Source: Gemmatimonadota bacterium (GTDB lineage: Bacteria > Gemmatimonadota > Gemmatimonadetes > Longimicrobiales > RSA9). From it: a stretch of 9,580 nt of DNA. Shown here one piece after another: positions 1 to 6,165 of this stretch. Position 1 is the first letter of the stretch; each line of letters opens with the position of its first letter. A program made the position numbers and the translations under genes. The notes beneath the pieces were generated by a model. It did not search any database. It was not told the DNA's origin and saw nothing but the letters and a program-made list of their open reading frames with translations. The stretch covers positions 1 to 9,580 of the forward strand of contig JACQPS010000110.1 of NCBI GenBank assembly GCA_016207445.1, read 5' to 3'.

Positions 1-63
1 CTCCGCGGCCGCGGCCCGGGGCGAGCCCGTTTGCATAACCTCCTCAGGAGTCCCAACCTTCTA

Positions 64-174
64 CATCTCACGCAGAGGACGCCGAGGGATACGGAGAGGC
101 GCAGAGAGGATCTTGTATTTGCTTCGTCGTACTCTGCGACTCTCAGTATTCCCCTGCGCTCTCTGCGCGAGATG
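64..174. repeat. 43-bp imperfect inverted repeat, 25-nt loop
   Basis: The left arm (64-106) and the reverse complement of the right arm (132-174) agree at 35 of 43 positions by hand alignment without gaps, leaving a 25-nt loop (107-131). The arms are built from the words cgcagag and ctctgcg, which recur inside each arm. Transcribed from either strand it could fold into one long hairpin. It has no coding content. It looks like a REP- or MITE-type dispersed intergenic element rather than a simple terminator, since the stem is long and no T-run follows. Whether other copies exist in the genome cannot be seen here. Confidence 0.8.
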
Positions 175-281
175 ATGTGATGCCTGCGTGCCTACCCCCT
201 TCCATCCGCCTGAAGGTTACGGTCGACCCGGGACAGGACCTCGCCTCAGTGATCGGAAGTCCGCTCCCACCCTAGCTGCAT

Positions 282-294
282 GGTCTTGAAGACC
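282..294. promoter_or_regulatory. 13-bp palindrome, possible operator
   Basis: GGTCTT-G-AAGACC is a perfect 6-bp dyad around one central base, 124 bp before the start of the 418 gene. This is the size of a small transcription-factor half-site pair, and the neighbouring two-component regulator could be a candidate binder. Nothing else ties it to a regulator, so the role is a guess. Confidence 0.2.
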
Positions 295-407
295 GGGTGA
301 ATCCTGGATGAAGCCTCATTCACGATGCCTTCATTGCCGCTTCATTCGACGCGTCGTAATCTGCCGTCAGCCGGCTCGAGTCAGCGGCCGGGCGGACGTT
401 CTTGATC

Positions 408-415
408 AGGAGGAG
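408..415 (+). promoter_or_regulatory. Strong ribosome binding site for the PCYCGC gene
   Basis: AGGAGGAG lies directly before TTATG, so an essentially ideal Shine-Dalgarno sequence precedes the ATG at 418. It settles the start of the 155-residue protein against the overlapping frames beginning at 308 and 402. Confidence 0.85.
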
Positions 416-417
416 TT

Positions 418-885
418 ATGTCGCAACGGAAGACGAACGGGGCCGTGCCGCAGGGGCCGGGCAAGGGCAACGTCAAGCGCGGCAAGTCCTCGCGCCGGAA
501 GCGAACCGCCTTCGGAATCCTGGCGGTGATCGCGGCCGCGCTGTTCGTACTCGTCTCGAACCGAGGGGCGGGCGCGCACCCGAAGCCGCGCCCGGATGCC
601 TCGGCGGAGGACGTCGTTCACCACTCCCATTACGACGCCTACCCGCGCATCGCATCCGTGTATCGCCAGGCCGCGCGGGTCCCGCAGGTGCTGGACGGCT
701 TGCACTGCTACTGCGAGTGCGCGAGTCATTCCGGGCACTACTCGTTGCTGGACTGCTTCAAGAGCGATCACGCCGCCAGCTGCGACATCTGCCTGACCGA
801 GGCCGCGCTGGCCGACGACCTGAGCCGCGAGGGCAAGAGCCTGGATGAGGTCCGCGACGCCGTGGACCAGCTCTATGGGCGCTGA
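418..885 (+). CDS. PCYCGC-motif membrane-anchored protein
   Basis: This 155-residue protein has a very basic N-terminus (residues 1-30, many K and R), one hydrophobic segment (about 31-47), then a soluble domain expected outside the membrane. Residues 94-125 match the PCYCGC family pattern: the core reads HCYCEC (Cys97, 99, 101), followed by a GHYSLLDCF stretch (Cys113) and a CDIC pair (Cys122, Cys125), then a GKSLDEVRDAVD-like tail typical of the family. The first motif position is His instead of Pro. Family members have no established function; clustered cysteines and histidines suggest metal or haem-related binding. The domain and its end are intact. The start is fixed by a near-perfect ribosome binding site. 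The next gene overlaps its last 11 nt, so the two are probably co-translated and may work together in the periplasm. Confidence 0.85.
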   Translation: MSQRKTNGAVPQGPGKGNVKRGKSSRRKRTAFGILAVIAAALFVLVSNRGAGAHPKPRPDASAEDVVHHSHYDAYPRIASVYRQAARVPQVLDGLHCYCECASHSGHYSLLDCFKSDHAASCDICLTEAALADDLSREGKSLDEVRDAVDQLYGR

Positions 886-1351
886 AACGGTAGACCCACG
901 CCGCAGAGCGCTGCGCAGGGCGGTGAGATTCGCGGCCGTTCTCGCGGCGCTCCCGATCGTGCTGGTGCTCCAGGCGGGCCCCGGTAACGGGAAGTTCGAT
1001 CCTGAAAGCGACCGCGCCGTGCGCGAGGCCGTTCGGGTGGAGCTGCAGGAAGCGGCTGCGCCAGCGCCGCTCGCGGGCATGAGCGCGACACGCCTGTTCG
1101 CGCTCCGGCCGCTGGACGAGCGCAAGCTCGGTCGGCAGGCCGCCACACCGGAGTACCATCAGTTCCGCCACCGCTGCGCCGCGTGTCACGAGCTGCCGGA
1201 CCCCGCGTTGCATGGGCCGGCGGAGTGGGGCCGGGTCGTCGAGCGGATGCGCGCGAACATGAACGCGGCGGGTATCCTACCCCTCCAGGACCCGGAGCGC
1301 GACGCCATCCTCAGGTTCCTGAGGCGCAACGTGGGTCAGGCCCGGGAATGA
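875..1351 (+). CDS. Small monohaem c-type cytochrome
   Basis: The product is a 158-residue protein with a basic N-terminus (RRRALRRAVR) and a hydrophobic stretch at about 19-33, a signal peptide or single membrane anchor. After a variable linker comes one haem c site, CAACH at residues 101-105, followed by ELPDP. The segment after it contains Met125 and Met129, either of which could be the distal haem ligand, and an ERDAILRFLRRN helix as in small class I cytochromes. It is therefore likely a periplasmic one-electron carrier. The ATG at 875 overlaps the PCYCGC gene by 11 nt; an earlier in-frame ATG at 845 would add ten residues and overlap more, so 875 is preferred because a basic stretch and hydrophobic segment follow directly. 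The gene ends 13 nt from the convergent kinase gene, with no terminator visible between them. Confidence 0.85.
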   Translation: MGAETVDPRRRALRRAVRFAAVLAALPIVLVLQAGPGNGKFDPESDRAVREAVRVELQEAAAPAPLAGMSATRLFALRPLDERKLGRQAATPEYHQFRHRCAACHELPDPALHGPAEWGRVVERMRANMNAAGILPLQDPERDAILRFLRRNVGQARE

Positions 1352-1364
1352 GGAGCGGCTCGGG

Positions 1365-2789
1365 CTAAACCGCGGCCGGCGCGGGCAGAGGAAACCGCAC
1401 GCGGAACACGGCGCCGCCGCCATTGCGGTTCGCGGCTTCCACCCGCGCGCCGTGCGCCTCGGCGAGTGCGCGTACGATCGCCAGGCCCAGGCCGGTTCCG
1501 GAGGCGTTGCCGCCCGGCGTCCGGGCCGGATCCGCCTGGTAGAAGCGGTCGAAGACGCGGGGAAGCGCCTCTGCCGGCAGGCCGGGGCCGGTGTCCGCAA
1601 CCTCCAGGACGGGCGATCCCTCCTCCGTTCCCACGCGCAGCGTGACCTGCCCGCCCGCGGGTGTGAACTTGATCGCATTGCTGAGGAGGTTCCATACCAT
1701 CCTGCCGACGAGGTCTCCGTCCGCGTACGCCGCTACGGGCTCCAGCGCGTCCAGTTTCAGCTCGATCCGCTTCGCCCGCGCCTCGTGACGGAGTCGCTCC
1801 GCCACATCGCGCGCGCACGCGGCCAGGTCCGTACGCGTGGCTCGCATCTCGAGCGCGCCCGCGTCGGAGCGCGCCAGCGTGAGCAGGTCCTCGGCGACCC
1901 GAGAGAGGCGCTGCACCTCCTCGAGCGCGCTGTCGATCACGCGCTCGTACTCCTCGGGGCTGCGCGGACGCCGCCGGGCCAGCTCCAGCTCACCCCGCAA
2001 CGCCGTCAACGGCGAGCGCAGCTCGTGACTCGCGTCTGCGGTGAAGCGGCGTTGCGCCTCGAACGCGGCCGCGAGCCGCTCCAGCATCGTGTTCAGCACC
2101 TGAACCAGACGCTGGTACTCGCGGCTGTCGGCGTAGGCGCTGATGCGGCGCTCCAGCGTGCCCGCTTCGATCGCTTCCGCCTGGTCGATGATCTCGTGCA
2201 CGGGGCGCACGGCGCGTCCCGCCAGCCACCACGCGCCCAGGAAGGTGCCGCCCGAAACCGTGAGGGTGATGCCGAGCAGGAGCAGGAGCACCTGGCGCAA
2301 TGTCCGGTTTCTCGCATGCAGCGGAGCCGCGATCTGGAGCACGTGCGGCTGGTGCTGTTGCCCGAGCCGCCCGAGCGGGTAATAGAGCGAGCGAATGGGC
2401 AACCCCTGGAACACCTGCTCGGCCCAGGCGAGCTTGCCCGCGACGGCCTGGCTCAGCGCCTCGCGGTCCAGAGGCAGGTCCGCCGTGATGTAGCGCGTGC
2501 GCAGCAAACCCTGCCCATCCTCGTTCCACACCTGCGCGAACCGGTTCAGCTCCCGAACCTGCGCCGCCTCCTCGGGCGTGAGCTCCCACTCGTGGAAGCG
2601 CATCTCGCCCGAGGGTGCATCCGTGACGGATGCGGCCTGGATCGAGGCGACATTCAGCAGGTTCGCATCGAGCTGCCGGTCCAGCGTCTCGCGCAGGACG
2701 ACCAGCGTCAGGGCGGACAGTGCAACGAGCCCCGCCGCCATGGTAGCCGTGAAGCGGACCGCCAGCCGGAATCGAAACGAACGGATCAC
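1365..2789 (-). CDS. Two-component sensor histidine kinase
   Basis: With the GTG start at 2789 the product is 474 residues. Order of parts: membrane segment at about 14-32; an extracytoplasmic sensor region of about 133 residues with no cysteine and no recognised fold; second membrane segment at about 166-188; HAMP at about 189-242; HisKA with the phospho-acceptor His255 in SHELRSPLTAL; HATPase_c with the N-box NLLSNAIKF (Asn371), a DTGPG box (Asp399) and a GTGLGLAIV G2 box (about 431). All catalytic boxes are intact. The GTG start overlaps the regulator stop as GTGA, so the pair is translationally coupled. Overall layout resembles CusS/heavy-metal-sensor and similar kinases, but the signal cannot be read from the sequence. 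Upstream in-frame residues lie inside the regulator gene and are not protein-like. Confidence 0.93.
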   Translation of the reverse strand: MIRSFRFRLAVRFTATMAAGLVALSALTLVVLRETLDRQLDANLLNVASIQAASVTDAPSGEMRFHEWELTPEEAAQVRELNRFAQVWNEDGQGLLRTRYITADLPLDREALSQAVAGKLAWAEQVFQGLPIRSLYYPLGRLGQQHQPHVLQIAAPLHARNRTLRQVLLLLLGITLTVSGGTFLGAWWLAGRAVRPVHEIIDQAEAIEAGTLERRISAYADSREYQRLVQVLNTMLERLAAAFEAQRRFTADASHELRSPLTALRGELELARRRPRSPEEYERVIDSALEEVQRLSRVAEDLLTLARSDAGALEMRATRTDLAACARDVAERLRHEARAKRIELKLDALEPVAAYADGDLVGRMVWNLLSNAIKFTPAGGQVTLRVGTEEGSPVLEVADTGPGLPAEALPRVFDRFYQADPARTPGGNASGTGLGLAIVRALAEAHGARVEAANRNGGGAVFRVRFPLPAPAAV

Positions 2790-3466
2790 GAGGGCGCTGC
2801 GCGGCTCAGGATGTATCCGACGCCCCGGACCGTATGCACGAGAGGCGAACCGCCGGCCTTGCGCAGCTTGCGACGAACGTGCCCGACGTGCACGTCCACC
2901 ACGTTGGTCATGGGATCGAAGTGCAGGTCCCACACCTTCTCGAGCAGCTCGGTGCGTCGGATCACGCGGTCGGGGTTCAGCAGAAAATACTCGAGGAGCT
3001 GGTACTCCTTGGGGGTGAGGTCGAGCTCGCGGCCGGCGCGCGTCGCCACGTGTCGGAGTCGATCCATGGCGACGTCGTCATAAACGAGCTGTTCCGTTCG
3101 TCCCGCGCCGCCGCGGCGCAGCAGCGCGCGCACCCGCGCCAGCAGCTCGTCGAAGCTGAACGGCTTCGTCAGGTAGTCGTCCGCACCCGCGTTCAGGCCC
3201 GCGACGATATCGGCGGTCGAGTCCCGGGCCGTGAGCATGAGGACGGGCACGCTCTTCCCCTTCGTGCGCAGCTCGCGCACGATCTCGTAGCCGTTCTTGC
3301 CCGGGAGCATCACGTCCACGATGAGTGCATCGTAGTCATAAACGTGGGCATTGAGCGCGCCTTCGATGCCGTCCTTCGCCACGTCCACGGCGTAGCCGTC
3401 CTCGCGCAAGCCTCGCTCGAGGAAGCTCGCGACTTTACGGTCGTCTTCGATCACCAGAATCCGCAT
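2786..3466 (-). CDS. OmpR/PhoB-family response regulator
   Basis: This 226-residue DNA-binding regulator has a receiver domain at 1-116 with the acidic pocket E7-D8-D9, phospho-acceptor Asp51 (in LIVDVMLPG), Thr79 and Lys101 (KPF). A winged-helix output domain follows at about 128-220, with the DLTPKEYQLLEYF and TVRGVGYIL signatures. The ATG at 3466 is chosen because the receiver begins MRILVIEDD there and an AGGGG ribosome site lies 7-8 nt upstream; 20 extra in-frame residues before it are low-complexity. The closest known style is CopR/CusR/MprA. It is the first gene of the regulator-kinase pair, behind a 170-nt spacer from the TerB-like gene. It may control the convergent PCYCGC-cytochrome pair or the bcr operon, but no binding-site match shows which. 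Confidence 0.93.
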   Translation of the reverse strand: MRILVIEDDRKVASFLERGLREDGYAVDVAKDGIEGALNAHVYDYDALIVDVMLPGKNGYEIVRELRTKGKSVPVLMLTARDSTADIVAGLNAGADDYLTKPFSFDELLARVRALLRRGGAGRTEQLVYDDVAMDRLRHVATRAGRELDLTPKEYQLLEYFLLNPDRVIRRTELLEKVWDLHFDPMTNVVDVHVGHVRRKLRKAGGSPLVHTVRGVGYILSRAAPS

Positions 3467-3572
3467 CGGCACCCCTGCCCGGCCCGCGAGGCGCGCGCGC
3501 GCGGCGTCGCTCGGCGGCGGCGGCACCCGGGCAATACGTTCGGATGGTTACTGGATTGGTACCCGCCGGGGC

Positions 3573-3610
3573 AGGCGCGTTCCGCGCCTCGTCGAGGCTG
3601 CTGGAGCCTC
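3573..3610 (-). terminator. Two tandem GC hairpins after the bcr operon
   Basis: Just past the stop at 3637, reading on the - strand, come a 6-bp stem with 5-nt loop (GAGGCT/AGCCTC, 3594-3610) and then a 7-bp stem with 3-nt loop (AGGCGCG/CGCGCCT, 3573-3589). There is no T-run after either, so this is not a classical intrinsic terminator. The pair could mark the operon end, slow 3' decay or aid Rho-type termination before the regulator gene. Confidence 0.35.
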
Positions 3611-3636
3611 GCGGTCGCCGAAGCTGCGTGGCTGCA

Positions 3637-4044
3637 TCACTCCGGAAAGTGGTCGCAGCCCGAGGGCGCGGCGCTGGTGGCCGCGCTGACCATCGATTCG
3701 TGAACACCGACGGCTTCCGCGATCTCGTGCAGCACCTCTTGCTCCGCCTCGTCCACCCGCCCATCTGCGCGTGCGATCACGCCGAGGTCGCGCATGACCT
3801 GCGCGCGCCGCAGCGGCGGCACCAGCTCCTTGACGTCGCGGATCCGGCGGTCCAGGTCGGCCCGCAGCGCGTCGGGGCTCACCCGCGGCGACACGGATCC
3901 GGGGCCGAGCAGATTCTCCAGCGCCTGGATCGTCTCCGTGGAGATCTTCCCCGAAGCGGCGGCGATCAGCACGCCACCGGCGAAGAGCAGGCGCCGCATC
4001 GCCTCGGCCGCCTCGGAACGCTCCCGGAGGTAGCTCGGGTCCAT
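3637..4044 (-). CDS. TerB-like domain protein, C-terminal part after frameshift
   Basis: From the ATG at 4044 this frame gives 135 residues. An N-terminal helical stretch includes a hydrophobic patch (LLFAGGVLIAAA, residues 19-30). The C-terminal half (about 80-118) carries a TerB/DjlA-like signature, IARADGRVDEAEQEVL followed by HEIAEAVGV, as in TerB-fold proteins. The same frame stays protein-like upstream of 4044 (a HELEAQTQELLSV helix, about 4045-4083), in continuity with the 4050-4286 frame. I therefore think this is the second part of one gene of about 216 codons broken by a one-base deletion near 4080-4130, real or from sequencing. Alternatively it is a separate gene restarting 6 nt after the upstream stop, with AGGAG about 12 nt before the ATG. 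Function unknown. Helical plus TerB-like tails occur in larger proteins, but no HExxH protease motif is visible here. Confidence 0.6.
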   Translation of the reverse strand: MDPSYLRERSEAAEAMRRLLFAGGVLIAAASGKISTETIQALENLLGPGSVSPRVSPDALRADLDRRIRDVKELVPPLRRAQVMRDLGVIARADGRVDEAEQEVLHEIAEAVGVHESMVSAATSAAPSGCDHFPE

Positions 4045-4049
4045 GACGC

Positions 4050-4286
4050 TCAGGAGCTCCTGGGTCTGCGCTTCCAGCTCGTGCCGAGAAGCTGGCGGCG
4101 GGCACTCACTTCTTCGGCCGTCTTCTCGAAGCGCTCGATGGCTTCGCGAATCTGCTGATCCCGCAGCAGCCGCTCCGCGAGATCGCGGTCCGCGCCCGCG
4201 CGCAGGTCTGTCCCGTTCGTGAGCACGCTCGTTACCTCGGCGCGCGCGTCGAGATCGTGGGCTGAGGGGAACGCGCGGCGGCTCAC
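4050..4286 (-). CDS. N-terminal part of the frameshifted TerB-like gene
   Basis: This frame begins at a GTG that overlaps the had stop as GTGA, the same coupling used elsewhere in the operon, and runs for 78 residues. Residues 1 to about 62 look genuine: a DLDARAEVTSVLTNG segment, then a charged helix (AERLLRDQQIREAIERFEK) with coiled-coil character. The last 15 or so residues (TSWKRRPRSS end, with rare AGA/AGG codons) look like out-of-frame read-through. The real continuation appears in the -1 frame (3637-4083). Together the two frames span 650 nt, one base short of a whole number of codons, which is what a single missing base would give. The run of C and CCG near 4105 is a plausible place. 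I do not recognise a function for this half. Confidence 0.55.
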   Translation of the reverse strand: MSRRAFPSAHDLDARAEVTSVLTNGTDLRAGADRDLAERLLRDQQIREAIERFEKTAEEVSARRQLLGTSWKRRPRSS

Positions 4287-5305
4287 GGCACCACGACCGC
4301 CCGGACTGCTTCACCGCTCCGCAGCGCATCGAACGCCTCGCCGATGCGCTCGAGCGGAAAGCGGTGCGTCACCAGCTCGGCGAGCCGGAGCCGCCCCTGA
4401 CGGACCAGCTCGATGACGCGAGGGTAATCGGTAGGCCGGCAGCCGAGCGAGCCCAGCACCTCGATCTCGCGGAACATGACGCGGCCGGCGTTGAGCGGCA
4501 GCGTGTCCGGGCTGTAGCCCACGAGCACGAGCCGGCCGCCGGTACGAACACAATTGAACGCAAGGGTCTGGGTGGCCGCCGTGCCGACGGCCTCCAGCGC
4601 CACGTCGGCGCCGCCGTCGGTGATCCGGCGGACTTCCCGGTCGAGCCGCTCCGTCTCCGCCGGGTTCAGGACGACGTCGGCCCCGAGCCGCCTGGCCCAC
4701 TCCAGCTTCGAGGGCAGCCGATCGACCGCGAGCACGCGCGCGCCCAGCGCGGCGGCCGTCTGCACCAGGTTGAGCCCGATGCCGCCGCAACCGACCACCA
4801 GTACCCAGTCGCCCGGGACGATGCGGGCCCGGTGCACCAGGGCATGATACGGCGTGGTCAATGCGTCCGCGATGATCGCTCCCTCCAGGAGCGGGATCTC
4901 CGGCGGCAAGCGGAACACGTCCTTGCCCGGCGCCACCACGTACTCGGCGTAGCCGCCGTCGACGTGGTTCCCGAGCATGATGCCGTGCTCGCAGATGTTC
5001 TCGCGCCCGCTGCGGCAGAGCGTGCAGCGCCCGCACGTCAACACGGCGGCCACCAGCACCGGGTCGCCCGCTCGGAACCCGAGCCCGCCGTCACCCGCGG
5101 CGGCCACCGTGCCCGCGATCTCGTGCCCCAGGATGAGCGGCGGCGCCTTGAAGGTAGGCGTGCCGTGATCGATGTAATGCAGATCGGTATGGCAGACGCC
5201 GCACGCGGCCACGCGCACCAGCACTTCGCCCGGACCGGGGACGGGCGTCGGCATTTCCTCGACGCGCAGCGGCTTGCCGGCGCCGCAAAACACGGCCGCC
5301 TTCAT
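4283..5305 (-). CDS. had: Zinc alcohol dehydrogenase, likely 6-hydroxycyclohex-1-ene-1-carbonyl-CoA dehydrogenase
   Basis: This 340-residue medium-chain dehydrogenase is complete. Catalytic zinc ligands are Cys38 (in CGVCHTD) and His61-Glu62 (GHE), and structural zinc ligands are Cys91, 94, 97 and 105. The Rossmann loop GCGGIG is at 172-177, with Asp195 at the end of the second strand, favouring NAD over NADP. An AGGAGAGGAAGG ribosome site (5307-5318) sits directly before the ATG. It follows bcrD by 29 nt. In the Thauera/Azoarcus benzoyl-CoA route an enzyme of this family oxidises 6-hydroxycyclohex-1-ene-1-carbonyl-CoA to the 6-oxo compound with NAD. The operon position gives this assignment; from sequence alone it could be another zinc alcohol dehydrogenase. 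A member of this family, rather than a short-chain BadH-type enzyme, points to the 6-hydroxy route and not the Rhodopseudomonas one. Confidence 0.75.
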   Translation of the reverse strand: MKAAVFCGAGKPLRVEEMPTPVPGPGEVLVRVAACGVCHTDLHYIDHGTPTFKAPPLILGHEIAGTVAAAGDGGLGFRAGDPVLVAAVLTCGRCTLCRSGRENICEHGIMLGNHVDGGYAEYVVAPGKDVFRLPPEIPLLEGAIIADALTTPYHALVHRARIVPGDWVLVVGCGGIGLNLVQTAAALGARVLAVDRLPSKLEWARRLGADVVLNPAETERLDREVRRITDGGADVALEAVGTAATQTLAFNCVRTGGRLVLVGYSPDTLPLNAGRVMFREIEVLGSLGCRPTDYPRVIELVRQGRLRLAELVTHRFPLERIGEAFDALRSGEAVRAVVVP

Positions 5306-5334
5306 GCCTTCCTCTCCTCTTCGCAGGACACGGC

Positions 5335-6165
5335 TCAGGCTCCAGGCACCGCGTCCCCGACGTCGGCCCGGGCCGGCGAGCGGACCTGCGCGAGACGACG
5401 CCGCCCCAGCGCGGCGGCGCCGATCGCGCCCGTGAACTGGACCAGCGGCTCCGGCGGGACGTTGACCGCCGCGCCCAGGTGCGCGCGCAGCACCTCCGCC
5501 ATCTTGGGGAAGCGCAGGATCCCGCCCACCAGGGTGAACTCGGGCTCCATCTGCACGCGCTTCATGAGCTGCACCGAGCGCGCGACCAGCGAGACCATCG
5601 CGCCGTGCATGATGTCGGCCGGGTGACGGCCGCTGGAGACGTGGTTGATCACCTCCGACTCCGCGAACACGGCGCACACGCCGGAGATCGGAACCGCTTC
5701 GTGCGAGGCGGCGACCAGCGCGCCGATCTCCTCGATGGCGTAGCCGAGATAGCGCGCCGTCTTCTCGAGAAAGGCGCCCGTGCCGGCCGCGCACTTGTCG
5801 TTCAGCCGGAACGAGCGGACCTTGCCGCCGTCGTCGAGCCGGCTCGCCTTCATGGTCTGGCCGCCCACGTCCAGCACCGTACGCGTGCCGGGAAAGAAGA
5901 AGCGGGCGCCGCGCGCCTGTGCCGTCAGGTCCGTGATCTGCACGTCGCGGAACGGGACCTGATAGCGGCCGTAGCCCGTCGAGACGGTGTAGTCGACGTC
6001 GTCCCGCTCGAGGCCGGCCGCGGCCAGCGCCTCCGCGTACGCCTGCTCCGCCGCCTGCTCCAGCCGGAAGCCGGTCTTGTGCATGGCGAGCCCCGCGATC
6101 CCGCCGTCGTTCAGGATGGCCGCCTTCGTGTACGTGGATCCCACGTCGATCCCGGCGGTGATCAC
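5335..6165 (-). CDS. bcrD: Benzoyl-CoA reductase ATPase subunit D (BzdQ-like)
   Basis: From the GTG at 6165 the product is 276 residues and begins ITAGIDVGSTYTKAAIL, the phosphate-1 loop of ASKHA ATPases. GYGRY (65-69) and DVGGQTMKA (99-107, phosphate-2) follow. Cys125 (NDKCAAGTG) and Cys164 (SGVCAVFAESEV) are the two ligands this subunit gives to the [4Fe-4S] cluster shared with its partner. It closes with a GGI and QFTGAIGAAALG segment. The AESEVINHVSSG stretch resembles the D-type subunit (AETDVIN in Thauera) more than the A-type. The GTG overlaps the bcrA stop as GTGA, and GGGAGG lies 6 nt before it. Role: with BcrA it couples ATP hydrolysis to electron transfer into BcrBC. The roughly 15 residues after ARRRLAQ are a variable tail. 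Longer in-frame starts up to 6600 run through bcrA and are not coding. Confidence 0.88.
   Translation of the reverse strand: MITAGIDVGSTYTKAAILNDGGIAGLAMHKTGFRLEQAAEQAYAEALAAAGLERDDVDYTVSTGYGRYQVPFRDVQITDLTAQARGARFFFPGTRTVLDVGGQTMKASRLDDGGKVRSFRLNDKCAAGTGAFLEKTARYLGYAIEEIGALVAASHEAVPISGVCAVFAESEVINHVSSGRHPADIMHGAMVSLVARSVQLMKRVQMEPEFTLVGGILRFPKMAEVLRAHLGAAVNVPPEPLVQFTGAIGAAALGRRRLAQVRSPARADVGDAVPGA

Larger units (their letters stand above)
1..417. other. Non-coding left-end region
   Basis: No open frame in this stretch reads like a protein. It holds a 12-bp palindrome (ccgcggccgcgg, 3-14), an 11-bp palindrome (ctcctcaggag, 40-50), the large inverted repeat listed separately, a 13-bp palindrome at 282-294, and three spaced TCATT-containing words at 315-346. 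It presumably contains the promoter of the 418 gene, but I see no convincing -35/-10 pair. Base composition is visibly less GC-rich between about 110 and 180 than in the genes. Confidence 0.6.

Noticed and set aside
308..529. Short + strand frame starting in the leader
   Set aside because: It overlaps the 418 gene out of frame, lacks a ribosome site and has no protein-like pattern.
406..1146. 246-residue - strand frame opposite the PCYCGC and cytochrome genes
   Set aside because: Composition is Arg/Ala/Ser-rich with no domain, while the + strand has a strong ribosome site, the PCYCGC motif and a CAACH haem site.
1452..3083. 543-residue + strand frame
   Set aside because: Antisense to the kinase gene, whose catalytic boxes are all intact on the other strand; its translation is Arg/Gln/Leu-rich without domains.
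4364..5626. 420-residue + strand frame
   Set aside because: Antisense to had and bcrD; a high-GC shadow with no recognisable motif.
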